From Siphonodentalium dalli (taxonomy: Eukaryota; Mollusca; Scaphopoda; Gadilida; Siphonodentaliidae): a stretch of DNA of 64,000 nt. Position numbers and translations under genes: made by a program. Each line of letters starts with the position of its first letter. The first letter of the stretch is position 1. Shown here one piece after another: positions 47,776 through 59,848 of the stretch. The stretch lies in contig CP136061.1 of NCBI GenBank assembly GCA_032622095.1, positions 230,822,944-230,886,943 of the forward strand, given 5' to 3'. The notes beneath the pieces were generated by a model that was not told the origin of the DNA, ran no database searches, and saw only the letters and a program-made list of their open reading frames with translations.

Positions 47776-50700
47776 TGTATAGATTGAATATTTGCTGATG
47801 GAATATTGAAGGTGTGATTGAGAACAATGCAGGAGACATTGTACCAAAAACGACATATCAAGAAATTACTAATATTCTGAATAAATATGATATATTTGCT
47901 CTTCTTGAAACACATCTCAATAATCAGAGAGTTGGATTGATATCTCTTGATGGCTATGTATGTCATAGTATTATTAGGCCTAAAATGTACGTTAAATGTC
48001 GATACTCTGGAGGATTATCTATTTTCATTCGCAAGAATATCAAAGAAGGAGTTAAATACATGACAAATCAGTGCATGCTGTGATTACCAGTGGCTGAAAC
48101 TGTGTAAGAATTGTTTCGGTATACGTGATGATATATCTATGCTTCCTGTATGAAAGTCCTGAAAATTCCACGTACAATTCAGATATTGATATTTTGACAA
48201 ATATTGAAACAGATATTTCTAAATATTCACGAATGGGTAACTGTATGCTAATGGGAGATTTTAATGGCTATACCCGTGATGAGCCTGATTTTAACTCAGA
48301 AAATGACAAAGATGACTGCTTTCTAAATTTACCACATAATTTTCTGCTGACGAATACCAGTTTCGAAATAACATGGATAAAAGAGCACCAAATGAAAGAG
48401 GAAAAACATTGTTACAGCTGTGCATATCTAGTAGCTGGAGGATGCTAAATTGGGGATGTCTTTGGCAAACAAACTTGTTATTCAAGAAATGCTGAAAATC
48501 CATCCACTGTTGACTATTGCATTGTCAGTAAAAGTCTGTACCCTAATATAAGCAATTTCTCTGTAGACACTCTAACTACTTATTATGACCATTGTCCTAT
48601 ATCATCAACTTTAATAATAAACAATATTCATAAATTGAAACTCTGCCCCAATACAAGCTTAGCTCCCTACCGGAAAATGTATATGGGAACCAACTAGTGC
48701 CAAATCATTTGTTGAAAACCTTGTCCTAAGTATTAAAAAAACATTCATAACACAAATATACAATGAAAACCAGGATGGCATAGATACTGCAATAAGTGAT
48801 TTTAATGATATACTAATATCATCTGCAAAAAAAAAAGTCTCTCAAATTTAAAGATGGGTTCAATTCTTCATCATCAAATAAAAAAAAATGTAAAAAAAAA
48901 AAGAGACTACCTATCAACTGCAGAGAAATGGCTAAAATAACAAAACAGCTAGCTAGAAGGGTTTTTGATAAGCCATTTGTAAAGAATTTAAGAGCAAAAT
49001 ACTACTCAGTCAGGAAAACATTGAAAAACACAATAAAGCAACATTTACTTATGGTCTGAAAGAAAATATTGTCAATCAAATATCTTCCCTTTCAAACAGA
49101 GACTCCAAGGCATACTGGGATTTAGTATCAAAACTACAAAACAAACATACTCTGGATCCATCTCAGGACATTGATGCTGGGACCTGGGTTTCCCATTTCA
49201 AACAACTGTTAGGTGTACATGTACCTACTTCTGAATTACCACAGTTTAACCCACAAATAGATAATGTGCTAATTTTCAATGAATTATCATTTGCAATTAA
49301 AGATGAAGAAATTAGAGAACAAATCCATAAACTTAGTAATAACAAGAGCTGTGGGTTGGATATGATTTCCAATGAAATGTTGAAAACCGGTTCTTCTGTA
49401 CTTTTACCTTTCCTAAATAAGCTCTTTAACATGATACTCATATCAGGTAATTATCCCAAATTATGGTCCAAAAGCTTACTAAAACATGTTTTTAAGAGTG
49501 GTGATAATAAAGATACAAATAATTATAGGGGAATTTATATCATTAGCTATGTAGGCAAACTATTTGGGGCCATAATTAATGAAAGGTTGATGAAATTCAG
49601 AGAAAAGCATAAGTCTATTTACCAAATCGCATTTGAGAAAAATAAAAGACCGTCTGGCCATGTATATCCCATTAAAAGTCTAATCGATAAATATGTTAAC
49701 AAGAAAGTTGGTGTCAAAGCCGAACCTTTATTCCTATGTTTTATTGACCTGAAGAAAGCATTTGATAGTGTATGGAGAGATGGACCTTTCTACAAATTAC
49801 GAAAGAATAATATTTGTTCTAAGATCATTGAAGTTCTTAAAAGTATGTACTCCAACCCCAAAACAGCAGGTAAATTACCTAATGGTTTAACAGAAATGAT
49901 AAATTGCTCCACAGGTCTTCGTCAATGATATTATATCAGTCCTACACTCTTTAACTTTTATGTGGATGACACTCCAAATTTATTTGACTCAGCTAAGGAT
50001 TTTGACCCACCAAGCCTATATGCTAAAAATGTTAACTGTCCACTTTATGCTGATGACCTAGTTTGATCAGTAGGTCAAAGAAAGGTTTACACAATTGTTT
50101 TAATTCATTTGAAGAATATTGCCTGAAATGGAGATTATGTATCAATCCAAATAAATCTAGAATAATAAAAATAACAAAAGGTGGCACTACATGCACTGAC
50201 TTTTTTTCATCAATAATACAAAGATATATTGTGCATCAGATTATTATTATTTAGGGATTACAATTCGTCTAAAGGTGATTTTAAAAAGCGGTATTAAACC
50301 TAAAAAAATAAGGCCAGTCGAGCACTTTTTAGTCTAAAACAATGTATTTTCAACAATGAATTACCATTATCTGTATCATTGGATCTTTTTGACAAAACAA
50401 TAGTTCCTATTCTAACCTATGGATGTGAGGTGTGGGGAGGTTATCTAAATAACTTACCTGATCGCCTAAGCCCGTCAACGCTTACTAATCACTTTGACAA
50501 AGACCCATTTGAAAAATTGGCCTCAAGTTTTATGAACAAATGCTAGGAGTTAATTCTAAGGCTACTAATTTGGCGATTTCCACTGGGCTTTAAAGTAACC
50601 CAGCAAGTTTTATGTATTTTTTTCGAATTATCAAACTTAACGACAGTTCGCTACTACATGATGCTTATTTGTGTAATCTGAATACATATCCTAAGGGTCA

Positions 50701-51273
50701 AGTAACATGGCTTAACTCCATTCAAACAATTCTTGACATTTCTGCATATAAAGATGTATGGGATAACAAATACGTAAAATATCCCAAGAAGGTTGAAAAG
50801 AGTATAATGAGAAATCTAAGGTTCAAATATATAAAACGATGGGAACTGCAAACCCTTCACTCTAAAAAACTTAGGGATTACCTAACTATTAAAGATAATT
50901 GTGGTTATGAGAACTACCTATCTCATCAAAAAACCTATAAGTACCGGAAAACACTTTGTAGATTGAGGATAAGTGCTCACTCTCTGCACATTGAAACTGG
51001 CAGACATACTCGTCCGAAAAAACTGACATTAATGACAGAAAATGTAACATTTGTAACAGCATTGAAGATGAGGCCCACCTAATATTGTATTGTAAGAAAT
51101 ATAGTTCACCAAGAACAGTTATGTTTGATGCTCTAAATAGCTTTATTGATAGATTCTATTTTTTACCGGAAAAAGAGAAACTTAAGATAATTCTAAGTTG
51201 TAATGAGAATGATATATGCAGAGTTGTAACTAAGTTTCTAGATGCAATATTAAAGGAGAGAGGTCAAATATAA
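47776..51273 (+). pseudogene. LINE ORF2: endonuclease, reverse transcriptase, zinc knuckle
   Basis: In order: APE-type endonuclease with WNIEG (about 47797), ALLETHL (about 47901), GDFNGYTRD (48254), STVDYCIVS and YYDHCPI (48581-48601). Reverse transcriptase follows with NNKSCGLDMISNEMLK (about 49339), FIDLKKAFDSV with the first catalytic Asp at 49746, SPTLFNFYVDD after a stop (about 49937), and catalytic YADD at 50046-50057, then a stop at 50064. PILTYGCEVWGG comes near 50407. A C-x2-C-x7-H-x4-C-like zinc knuckle (IEDEAHLILYCKKY) lies near 51060-51105, and the stop is at 51271. The longest clean frame is 220 codons (49266-49928). At least six breaks show it is a relic, although the catalytic residues survive. 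Confidence 0.85.
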
Positions 51274-51986
51274 GTTCTGAAAGTGGTAATATACACAAGC
51301 ATGTATTTACTGATTATGTTGTTCTCAGTTGTGCATTGTTCATTATCATTCCTACATAATTATATTTTTCCAGGTGCTGCTGACATAATTCATTCATCAA
51401 ATTGCATCGTTCCATTTGACCCACCACCACCATTAAATCAGATCATACACCAACTTCATTAGCATCATCATTTTGAGGTAAGAACATTTCCCCTGTCACT
51501 TTACTTTTAATGACTATTGAACTGAAATTTAGTGCAAAATAATATTCATTCATTAATGCATTTCTATGCACCTGCTTTTTGCTATTCAATTGTTGCATTT
51601 AATTTAGCCATTTCCTTTCAATAACTATTTAACTGAAATCCAGTGCAAAAAATATTCAATCATTAATTAATTTCTATGAACTTCCTTTTTGCTATTTAAT
51701 TATTTAAGTTGATTTAGCCATTTACATGTACTTCATATGTGACAAATATTTGATATCTTCTTCTGACCATACCTTATATAAGTCATATAATACTAATTAT
51801 TGATGCACACAATACTCTATTAGTAGGCTGCTAATACTTATCCTTCCAAACTTTTATAAACAATCTTTCACCCATTTATACTCATTCTTCACTGTCACTT
51901 GTGTTTGTTTCTCATTCTTATCTAATCAACTATATATAGCTAAATATAATGATTATTATTATGAGCTAATAAACAAATTCAAATTC
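51274..51986 (+). mobile_element. LINE 3' UTR with 110-bp direct repeat
   Basis: AT-rich, non-coding. A 110-bp segment with CTATTxAACTGAAATyxAGTGC occurs at about 51512 and 51621. It ends AAACAAATTCAAATTCA, the apparent terminal repeat tail. Confidence 0.65.
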
Positions 51987-52936
51987 AGTGCCCCCACCCC
52001 GCATCTCTCACCCAAACGGCACCAATTTGGCGTCATTAGTCCACACGATTAGATTCCTTGTATCATGGGGAAGAATGTGTATCAATTTGGTGAAAATCGG
52101 TCCTCAAAATATCTTGGTGCCCCTCTCCCCTTCCATGCTCCCCTGACTCGAACGGCGCTACTATTGACGTCATTAAAGGTACGGTTGGCCTTGGCGGTGG
52201 GTATCCTGTGAAAATATTTCCACCCGTCAAAAACCGCCACAAACAGAAAGAACAACAAAATGTAGACAGACTTTGTCCGTATACAAATAAGAAATATCGC
52301 ATAAACAGTATGTTATTGTCATATATCTGACCATTGTTATGTAAACAAAGGCATAAAAAGTAACTTTTCTGGTGTTTGTTTATATTATGATGGTAAACAT
52401 AAAGAGCGTTCTTTGTTGGTGAATTCCTGATATGGAACGAATAAAGAGCGTTTATGCCATTTGTGTGTGATTAGCCAGCAGCATTGTGCTGTCTTCTGTA
52501 ACACAATCAGGCTCTTGCTTAGGTAAAATATAGTAAATATTTATGATAACATGCTGTTTACGCGATGGTCATGGTATATATGAACGAAACTGTATGCGTT
52601 TTAATGTTTTTCTGTTTACGGTGATTGGAACAAATATGAATATTTTCGGCAACTAAGGCCTCACGTGCCTTTAAACCACACCATTATATTCGTCATATCA
52701 TGGAGATCATTATGTATAAGTTTTGTGGATATCAGCGATAAAAAGTTTGTCCGTCCCTCCCTGTTCTGCCCCTGACAACAACAGCGTCAATTTAGGAAAT
52801 TCTAACCCGCACTGTTATCTTTCTCGGAAAACGTTACCCTTGTTAGACCCATTTGATGCCGTCTACATGGTACCCTGTGAATTTCTATAGAACGCAGAAA
52901 GAGAGACAGACAGACATTCGCAAATATAGATATAGA
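51987..52936 (-). mobile_element. class B Helitron, diverged copy 3, right part
   Basis: Resumes with GTGCCCCCACCCCGCATCTC and runs, apart from the MITE at 52177-52670, to (GACA)n and CAAATATAGATATAGA (ends 52936). It is the sequence expected to the right of position 46321 and confirms that the LINE is an insertion. On the minus strand the 5' terminus is TCTATATCTATATTTG. Confidence 0.78.
52177..52670 (+). mobile_element. 494-bp TTAA-flanked MITE, copy 1
   Basis: Ends AGGTACGGTTGGCCTTGG and (reversed) AGGCACGTGAGGCCTTAG are imperfect inverted repeats. TTAA lies at 52173-52176 and 52671-52674. It lies inside the class B Helitron, whose reading across the joint (GACGTCA-TTAA-ACCACACC) is restored by removing it. 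Confidence 0.85.
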
Positions 52937-53135
52937 CTAAGGCATGTCTATAGAATTGAAAACTATGTTTGCTTTGATAACCAAGTATGATGGCTCAATT
53001 GGGAAGTAGAATTATATGTGTATTAAACTGCCGCTGTGGGTAGAGACGGGTGTGTGGCGATATGAGGACCTTGATGACAAAATATCTAAGTTTTGTTCCA
53101 TTTTGTTTTGCAATGAAACGCCTACTCCAGCTTAA

Positions 53136-53629
53136 AGGCACGTGAGGCCTTAGTTGTCCAAAATATTCATATTTGTTCCAATCACCGTAAACATAAAAAC
53201 ATTAAAACGCATACAGTTTCGTTCATATATACCATGACCATCGCGTAAACAGCATGTTATCATAAAGATTTACTATATTTTACCTAAACAAGAGCCTGAT
53301 TGTGTCACAGAAGACAGCACAATGCTGCTGGCTAATCACACACAAATGGCATAAACGCTCTTTATTCGATCCATATCAGGAATTCACCAACAAAGAACGC
53401 TCTTTATGTTTACCATCATAATATAAACAAACACCAGAAAAGTAACTTTTTATGCTTTTGTTTACATAACAATGGTAAAATATATGACAATAACATACTG
53501 TTTATGCGATATTTCTTATTTGTACACGGACAAAGTATGTCTACATTTTGTTGTTCTTTCTGTTTGTGGCTGTTTTTGACGGGTGGAAATATTTTCATAG
53601 TATACCCACCGCCAAGGCCAACCGTACCT
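53136..53629 (-). mobile_element. 494-bp TTAA-flanked MITE, copy 2, inverted
   Basis: Same family and same length as the copy at 52177, in the opposite orientation, with TTAA at 53132-53135 and 53630-53633. The two copies form an inverted pair with a 465-bp spacer. Confidence 0.87.
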
Positions 53630-53633
53630 TTAA

Positions 53634-54123
53634 TAGCACACATATTTCGTACTATTGACTTCAAAATCAATGGTGTTCACTCTCTCACATTCATGTCGCA
53701 AATGACAGTAAATGAGTTCCCTCGACAAACGGCAAAATTCCTCCAACAATCATATAGGCGAAGACAAACTCTCTTGTCAACGCCGCTCAATTAGTGCATA
53801 TATTTATACTATGTAGTATTTTATTTTATTTATTGTATATGAAGTGACATATATGTCCTATGGGCCGGGCATGATCCAATTTCGACAAACTATCATCTGT
53901 ATCGTGCGCGTTGTTCTTAATCTGCTAGATCACGCAAAGCGAAGATCTCAATGCGAACAATTCACTACGTCAAGTTTACGACTACGAATAGCCCAACCTA
54001 GTCACAACTCTATGCATGACTTGATGACTACACAAGATCAAAGACACGGTTTGTCAGTGCTGGCTTTTACAATGTAAGGTCTACGAGGTCGGTACATGCA
54101 AACACTCACGAAATCCGGTAAAA
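53634..54123. other. unassigned sequence
   Basis: No gene recognised. Frames at 53504-53794 and 53844-54077 are short; the first starts inside the MITE. A TTTTATTTTATTTATTGTAT tract at 53820-53840 could be the reversed A-rich tail of a minus-strand retroelement, but no coding part supports this. Confidence 0.4.
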
Positions 54124-54787
54124 CCATGGGCCGGATTCTTTATCTCCAGTTTAACCCACGAGTTTAATCCTGGTGTAAACCTACATTAGCGGCCCAGTTA
54201 AATTGTGTAATGGGTAGTTTGCCGTCATTCGGTGACTAGTTGACTTTTACTCCAAACAGGGATTAGCGAATACACAGCCAATACAAGCAGATGAACACAC
54301 AGATAATACAAGCCGAGCATTCCATTTTCCGGTATGGTATTAAAATAGAAATTGATAATAATCTTGCTCAAAGCTGCTCAAAGTAATAATTTTTACGAAT
54401 AATAATCCGAATTGACAACACACAACGTCATTCCTATTTATTAATTAAATTAAATGACTCTCGATGGCGAAATCATTTGTGTTAGTGTATCGCCGATAGT
54501 TGCGTTGCGAATCGAAGTGTGAATATTTACAATTGAGCATGTTTTAGACGATGTTTTCTATAGAGTGGTATTGTCGATTTCTTTGAAATTTATGTCGATG
54601 TTAGTAGAATGCTACTTATACATTCCAAAGGTTGGCAAAGCGCCGGATTACTAACTTATCAATTTCCCACACCTAAACAAGTTCATAATATGTCTTTCAA
54701 ATATGGTTTAAGCTGTCAAACGGCGGTTTAAACCTAGACATTTAAGTAGACCAGGTTTAAAAATGGAGGTGACGAATCCGGCCTTGG
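54124..54787. mobile_element. candidate MITE with GGCCGGATTC ends
   Basis: Left GGGCCGGATTC...CTCCAGTTTAA and right TTTAAAAATGGAGGTGACGAATCCGGCC form imperfect inverted ends over about 30 bp. Length about 660 bp, non-coding and AT-rich inside. The target duplication is not clear. Confidence 0.55.
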
Positions 54788-55455
54788 TATATTTTCACAA
54801 TTTGTATAAAGAAATTGGAGAAATATTTCCCAGTGACTGGTATCTCGGCCTAAATTGATTTTATACCAATGAATTAACATATAAATCTCGGGAGAGACAT
54901 GACATAATATTTACATAGCCTGTCTGTGTTATACTAAATCCTGTTTGTTGAATGGTGATTAGGTCGCATGTTTCATATCCCAATAAAACAGACCTTAACA
55001 CGAACACGACGTCACCAATTGTTGGCATAATAACTAAAAGCGGTCGGCAGAAAACTTCGCGTGCTTCTAAAAGTTGGGCTGAATTGCATCTCAATCCAGT
55101 TATTTATATCGACCACGTGATCGGTGTAATGCACTTGGAAATCTTACTAACAGTGCTGCGTGGGATAAGTCTCAAACTATCGGCAGATTTTATGAAAATA
55201 AATAATAATACCTTCAGTTTGCAATGGGAATAAATCATCAACAAGCTATATAAATATAAGAGATGAACAGTGTGGTGCGTGTTCTTGAGGGATACGGCGA
55301 TGTGGTTGTTGGGGCACACAATGTACCCCGTCGACCACAGCGGCGTATCACTCAACCACACACACTCACTCACAGCATGTACATTCATTTCCTAAATAAT
55401 TCAGAGACCGCACCACCTTTATAATTACATATAACTACCTTTAGCTGTTTATCAA
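54788..55455. other. unassigned sequence downstream of the F5/8-type exon
   Basis: Lies 3' of the minus-strand exon and would contain its 3' UTR. No clear AATAAA was found on the minus strand close to the stop. Frames at 54861-55094, 54952-55233 and 55104-55388 overlap each other and show no motif. Confidence 0.4.
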
Positions 55456-55688
55456 TCACACCATAATGCCATAGATCTCTACCTCACAGAGTGTGAGCCG
55501 CGCATTCAAGCCCCAGATTTGAACACGAACATATCGGCCGACGCTGTGGCAAGAACAATTGAATGATATTTTCTGGCTGGATGTCCCGATGTCGGGAAAG
55601 TAGAAACATCTCTGCAAGAACCCACTCATGTCTGTCTGGCTCGCCATTGTCACCGAAACATCGACTGTGAAATTTCGCAGACGATTCG
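55456..55688 (-). CDS. last exon of an F5/8 type C (fucolectin-like) domain protein
   Basis: The minus-strand exon starts after an acceptor (AATAAATTTCAG at 55700-55689) and ends at TGA 55456-55458. It reads RLRNFTVDVSVTMASQ (first residues), then CFYFPDIGTSSQKISFNCS, VGRYVRVQIWG, and NARLTLCEVEIYG with three final residues. This is the C-terminal half of a discoidin/fucolectin beta-sandwich: the GRYVRVQ strand and LTLCEVEVYG closing strand are hallmarks. Such domains bind fucose or other glycans and often act as secreted lectins in invertebrate immunity. The earlier exons (with the WWxVDLG region) are not seen within 55.7-64 kb, so the gene either continues beyond the window or is an orphan remnant. 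The exon is open and carries no damage. Confidence 0.68.
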
Positions 55689-55819
55689 CTGAAATTTATT
55701 ATAATATTGGTACTAAAATCGAAAGGTATAGTTCGTATTTATCGATGGTCGATGTGAATATGATGACGATTTCAGATTGTCTCTCCCAAGCCCCAAATGG
55801 AGAGTGGCACCCACCCCTC

Positions 55820-57320
55820 CTATAGTACAGGCGATCTAGCCGAAAAATGGGGTCAACCCCAAACTAATTGCAACACAAATGACTTTTAGTTTACTGGATA
55901 GTTGAATATGTACTTCATTAGAATATAATTGTTTTAGAAAATTCTAATTGGGACAAATTTGATAAATTTGTGTTTCCATGGCAACGATGGCTAATAATCG
56001 GGTATTTGAAAATTTTACATTAAATAGTGCTTATAGTGAATACTTTAACAACTACCTAAAAGTTTACATTGGTTTGTGAAAACACTTGTAATGGCCAGCA
56101 TTTCCATATACCCACGGTGACCTTGAGATGTCAAGGTCATGTATAAAGGTCAAGGTCATTGTTAAAAATCTGGATTTTTATCATATAGCTGTCATATTTT
56201 CAACCGTCCTGGTTAGGATTTATTGCGAATAGCGATACCCAACACTATTTGTTAACTCCGGACTGCAGGCTCCATGGGAAGGTTTATTTGAATGGATATC
56301 GATATCTGCTTTAGAAACTATAGTTTGAAATATGTGGCGACAACATTTTTATGTGCAACAAGACACATACACTTGTGATATTTATGTTGTCGATTGTTGA
56401 GACAAAACATCACAGCATCACTTGTCATATGCAACATGTCAGTTATTGTGAACTGGTTGCAACACAGACGTCTTTTGGTACACTGGATAGTTGAATGTCT
56501 ACCTTGTTATAATATCCAGCTGGGATAAATTTGGTAAATTTGAGTTTCCATGGCAACGATGGCTAATAATCGGGTATTTGGAAATTTTACATTAAATAGT
56601 GCCTATCGTGAATGATTTAAAAACTACCTAAAAGTTTACATTGGTTTATGGACAAACTTGTAGTGGCCGATATTTCCACATATACATGGTGACCTTGAAA
56701 TGTCAAGGTCACACGTAAAGGTCAAGGTCATTGTTAAAAATAAGGATTTTTTGTCAGTTATAGCAGTCATATTTTCGACCGTCCTGGTTATGATTTATTA
56801 CAAATAGCGATCACCAACACTATTTTGTAAACTCCGGAATTCAGGCTCCATGGGAAGGTTCATTTAAAAAGATATAGATAACTGATTTGGAAACTATAGC
56901 AGTTTGAAATATGAAATATTTGTATGTACAACAAGACATAACATGTGATATTTATATAGTCGATTGTTGAGACAAAACTCACAGCATAACTTGTCATGCA
57001 ACAAATCAGTTAGTGCGAACTGATTACAACACATACGTCTTTTAGTACACTGGGTTGCTGAATGCCTACTTTGTTAGAATATTTAGGAAATTCCCATTGG
57101 GACAATTTGGTAAAATTGAGTTTCCATGGCAACGATGGCCAATCATGGGTTATTTGGAGATTTTACATTAAATTATTCTTATAATGGGCAATTCAACCAC
57201 TACCTCAACGTTTGCACTGGTTTATGAAAGAACCAGTAGGGTCCACATTTCCACATATGTGGTTGGAAGGCTTGGAAGGTCAAGGCGACATTCAAAGGTC
57301 AATGTAATTTTTAAAAAGAT
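55820..57320. repeat. 575-bp tandem repeat, left arm
   Basis: Nearly three units, marked by TTTCCATGGCAACGATGG at 55973, 56546 and 57122, and by an ACTGGATAGTTGAAT-like word at 55896, 56483 and 57049. Each unit contains GGTGACCTTGARATGTCAAGG and AAGGTCAAGGTCATTGTTAA. The left end, ATAGTACAGGCGA, is matched in inverse orientation at 63335. Confidence 0.87.
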
Positions 57321-57329
57321 CATCGCTAG

Positions 57330-57720
57330 GGCGAGGCAAAATACGCATGTGGTAATTTCATAACGTGTAATTCATATGCCAATTTGACGGACGGAACCCA
57401 AATTAAAACTTGACCTGTATTTTCATATGGGTAATCCATATAACACATTTGAAAACAATCAGATAATTAAAACTAAAAATTATCACGCAGAAACAAAAAT
57501 AATCGGCAAGTTCGACAAGGACCATAACTCCGGAAAAAATTGGCGGGCGGAAAAAAAATTTGAACTTGTCCTGTATTTTGGGCAAGTAAACTGACATTCC
57601 AAATTTCATTCCATGACGTTCAGACTTACTAAAGTTATCATTTTCGAAAAAAGCGACAGAATGGACCGACAAAAACATAATACGTTCCGTTTTTACAAAA
57701 CGGGTGTATAAAAACAAATT
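57330..57720. repeat. ~155-bp repeat pair with TTGACCTGTATTTT
   Basis: AACTTGxCCTGTATTTT occurs near 57412 and 57566, each followed by a CATACCAAATTT-like region. It ends with AGAATGGACCGACA. The 112-codon reverse frame here (57741-57403) is repeat-derived. Confidence 0.6.
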
Positions 57721-58029
57721 CTTACAGTTTAACAAAGACATTTGCGACTGAGGTGGTTAAAAATTATTATATTATGGGATAAACAATATAGTGTAGTAGA
57801 TTAAGTCCAATTTCAAGGCAATTGTTCAATATGTGACTAAAGCATGAAACTTTGCACAGATGTACATATTCACATACTAATTGTTATTAGATGTGGAGCC
57901 ATGCTGAAATTCCAAATTTAAAGAGTCTTTCATGATTGGATAATTTATTAAATGTCGCAATTAATCTTACCATGAAATATGCGATTTAAATATTCGGAAT
58001 ATACAGTAAGTATGACTCTGTGAGATATA

Positions 58030-59125
58030 GTGCCACATTTTTAGGGTAAAATTTGAACTCCCGCCCATGATGGCAATCAAAATGGCAGCTAGAAGTGGAA
58101 TATTTGACGTTTTTCACTAATATCTTCTAGATCAGTTTCTGCTGTATGGAACGGTTTCAGAATTATGACATTATTTTTTGAATTATGCATATTAACTGAT
58201 TGGGTCAATAAAATATGCCATTCATGAGGTCCCAGCCCCTTGCGCGCCCTCAAAAGTTAGAATTTTACAGAACTCGGTATGAAATTTCACAAAAAATCAA
58301 CATTATGATTCAAGTCATATTTTAACAAGAAATGGACAGAACTGTGCACACTGATTTAGGCATACCATTACTTATGAATATTTCAACTCACTGGAACCAA
58401 AATTGTCACTTGGTCTGAAAATGGCTGCCAAAATGTGACCAAACCTGGGAAATTGTAAATATTGGCCCAGCATGCCATGCAATCGCTTACAAGTTGTGGT
58501 AGATGAATAAAATTGGCTATTCTGCGTTAAATACATAAAATTCTAACATTTCTGATGCACATTTGTTAAGTATTACTAATGTAACCAGTGAAATTACCAG
58601 AAATATTGGATTTTTCTATCACAAACTTGACATCAAAATCGGCAAAAATGTACTTTTCAGGTTTGGACAATTTATTCAAGTAACTAAAACCATCTTTGGT
58701 ATCAAACATGTTTATTGTTTTGAGATGTCTTAAATGCGTTCACAATGAAGATGGCTTCCAAAATGGAAACCAAATTTGGTAAAAAAAAAACGTTTATTTG
58801 TTTTAACATATAGCCCGAACATTATTCTCTGTTCCCAAGAGGTAGAAAATGGTGACTCACTTGGTTATTAACCATGTTACTTAATCCACTGGCAACTACA
58901 TGTTTCTTTCTCGTTGTCCCAGTACCTTCTGAGACACGACAGATTCAATTAAATGATGTACTGTAGTATGGAATTTTGTAGAAAATGTCTTTTGAGATTC
59001 TAGCCATATTTTTGAACGGAAATGGGCAGAAGGCCTAAACGGAACTGAGTGAAACCATACACCGTGGCTACTCTCGACCATTAGCATCAAAATCAACTTA
59101 ATGTATGGTGTATGTCAAAGTGGCA
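58030..59125. repeat. degenerate ~345-bp repeat with AAAATGGC words
   Basis: ATGGCxxCCAAAATGG-like words recur near 58068, 58423, 58748 and, weaker, 59120. The similarity is low and the boundaries are uncertain. No coding sequence. Confidence 0.45.
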
Positions 59126-59149
59126 ACCAGGGCGTGAATGTGTGTCCAT

Positions 59150-59701
59150 ATATGGGAGTTAATAGTTCTGCAGGGAGTATATAAGTGTCCTTGTGGTCAT
59201 TGTTGTATATGTGATATATATGCATCTCTGCCTTAGCTGTATACATTGGTGGATGTATATATATACTGAGAGTAGCTGTATGATCATGGATGGGGTGTGT
59301 GAGTATACATCGAATGGCTGAATTGTCATGGGCGAGGTGTATATGCAAACATGGAGTGGACGAATGGTCCTGGGGGTATTGGTATATCAATTGGAGAGGT
59401 ATATATGTACCTGGATTGACGCTTTGGTCACGAGGGGTGTGTATGTATATCTTGATTTGGTAAATGGTCATGGGTGTGAAGAAAATGTATACAGGGAGTG
59501 ACTGTATGACCAATGGTGATGTCCTGCGCGTTGTATTGCTATACCTGGAAGGTCTGTATGGTCAATGATGAGGCGTCGATGTATACCCGAAGTGATTATA
59601 TAATAGGCATTGGCGGGGTGTGTATGTAAGTTATATATATATTTATTGGCTATATGGCCATGGGTGTGGCCAATATGTATACAGGGAGTGATCCTATGAA
59701 T
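59150..59701. repeat. ~55-65-bp TGTATA minisatellite
   Basis: Around nine degenerate units of the form GTGTATATGTATAC, GGAGTGACTGTATGGTCA and TGGGTG. Reverse-strand frames (59513-59115) are repeat artefacts with HP-rich periodic residues. Confidence 0.75.
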
Positions 59702-59848
59702 GCCGGCTGATACGGACCCTGGCTCTTACGGACCCTGGCTCTTACGTACCCTGGCTCATACGGACCCTGGCTGATACGGACCACCGGCTGATACGGACCC
59801 TGGCTCTTACGGACCCCCGGCTTATAGGGACCCTGGCTCATACGGACC
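59702..59848. repeat. 16-bp minisatellite
   Basis: About nine units of TACGGACCCTGGCTCT with variants (CTGA, CTCA, CTTA at the end). On the minus strand it reads as periodic SQGPYQPGVRK-like peptides. The transition from the TGTATA minisatellite is sharp. Confidence 0.92.

Larger units (their letters stand above)
46322..51986 (+). mobile_element. CR1/L2-type LINE, about 5.7 kb, decayed
   Basis: Inserted into class B copy 3: left flank CTTGTCAAATTT, right flank TTCAAATTCAGTGCCCC, where other core repeats read ATCAAATTTAGTGC, so a short TCAAATT duplication is likely. Order: esterase-type ORF1, SINE, endonuclease and reverse transcriptase ORF2, a C-terminal zinc knuckle, a 0.7-kb 3' UTR and a CAAATT-rich tail. 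Several frameshifts and stops make it immobile. It is probably 5'-truncated because ORF1 begins inside a coiled-coil-like region. CR1 versus L2 placement is not certain. Confidence 0.85.

Noticed and set aside
57403-57741. 112-codon reverse frame, possibly another exon of the F5/8-type gene
   Set aside because: The residues are low-complexity and aromatic-rich, the sequence is part of a ~155-bp repeat pair, and none of the discoidin motifs are present.
59115-59841. Periodic HP/QGPYQPG-type peptides as a repeat protein
   Set aside because: They follow the 60-bp and 16-bp minisatellite periods (the 16-bp unit changes frame every copy) and are not bounded by gene signals.
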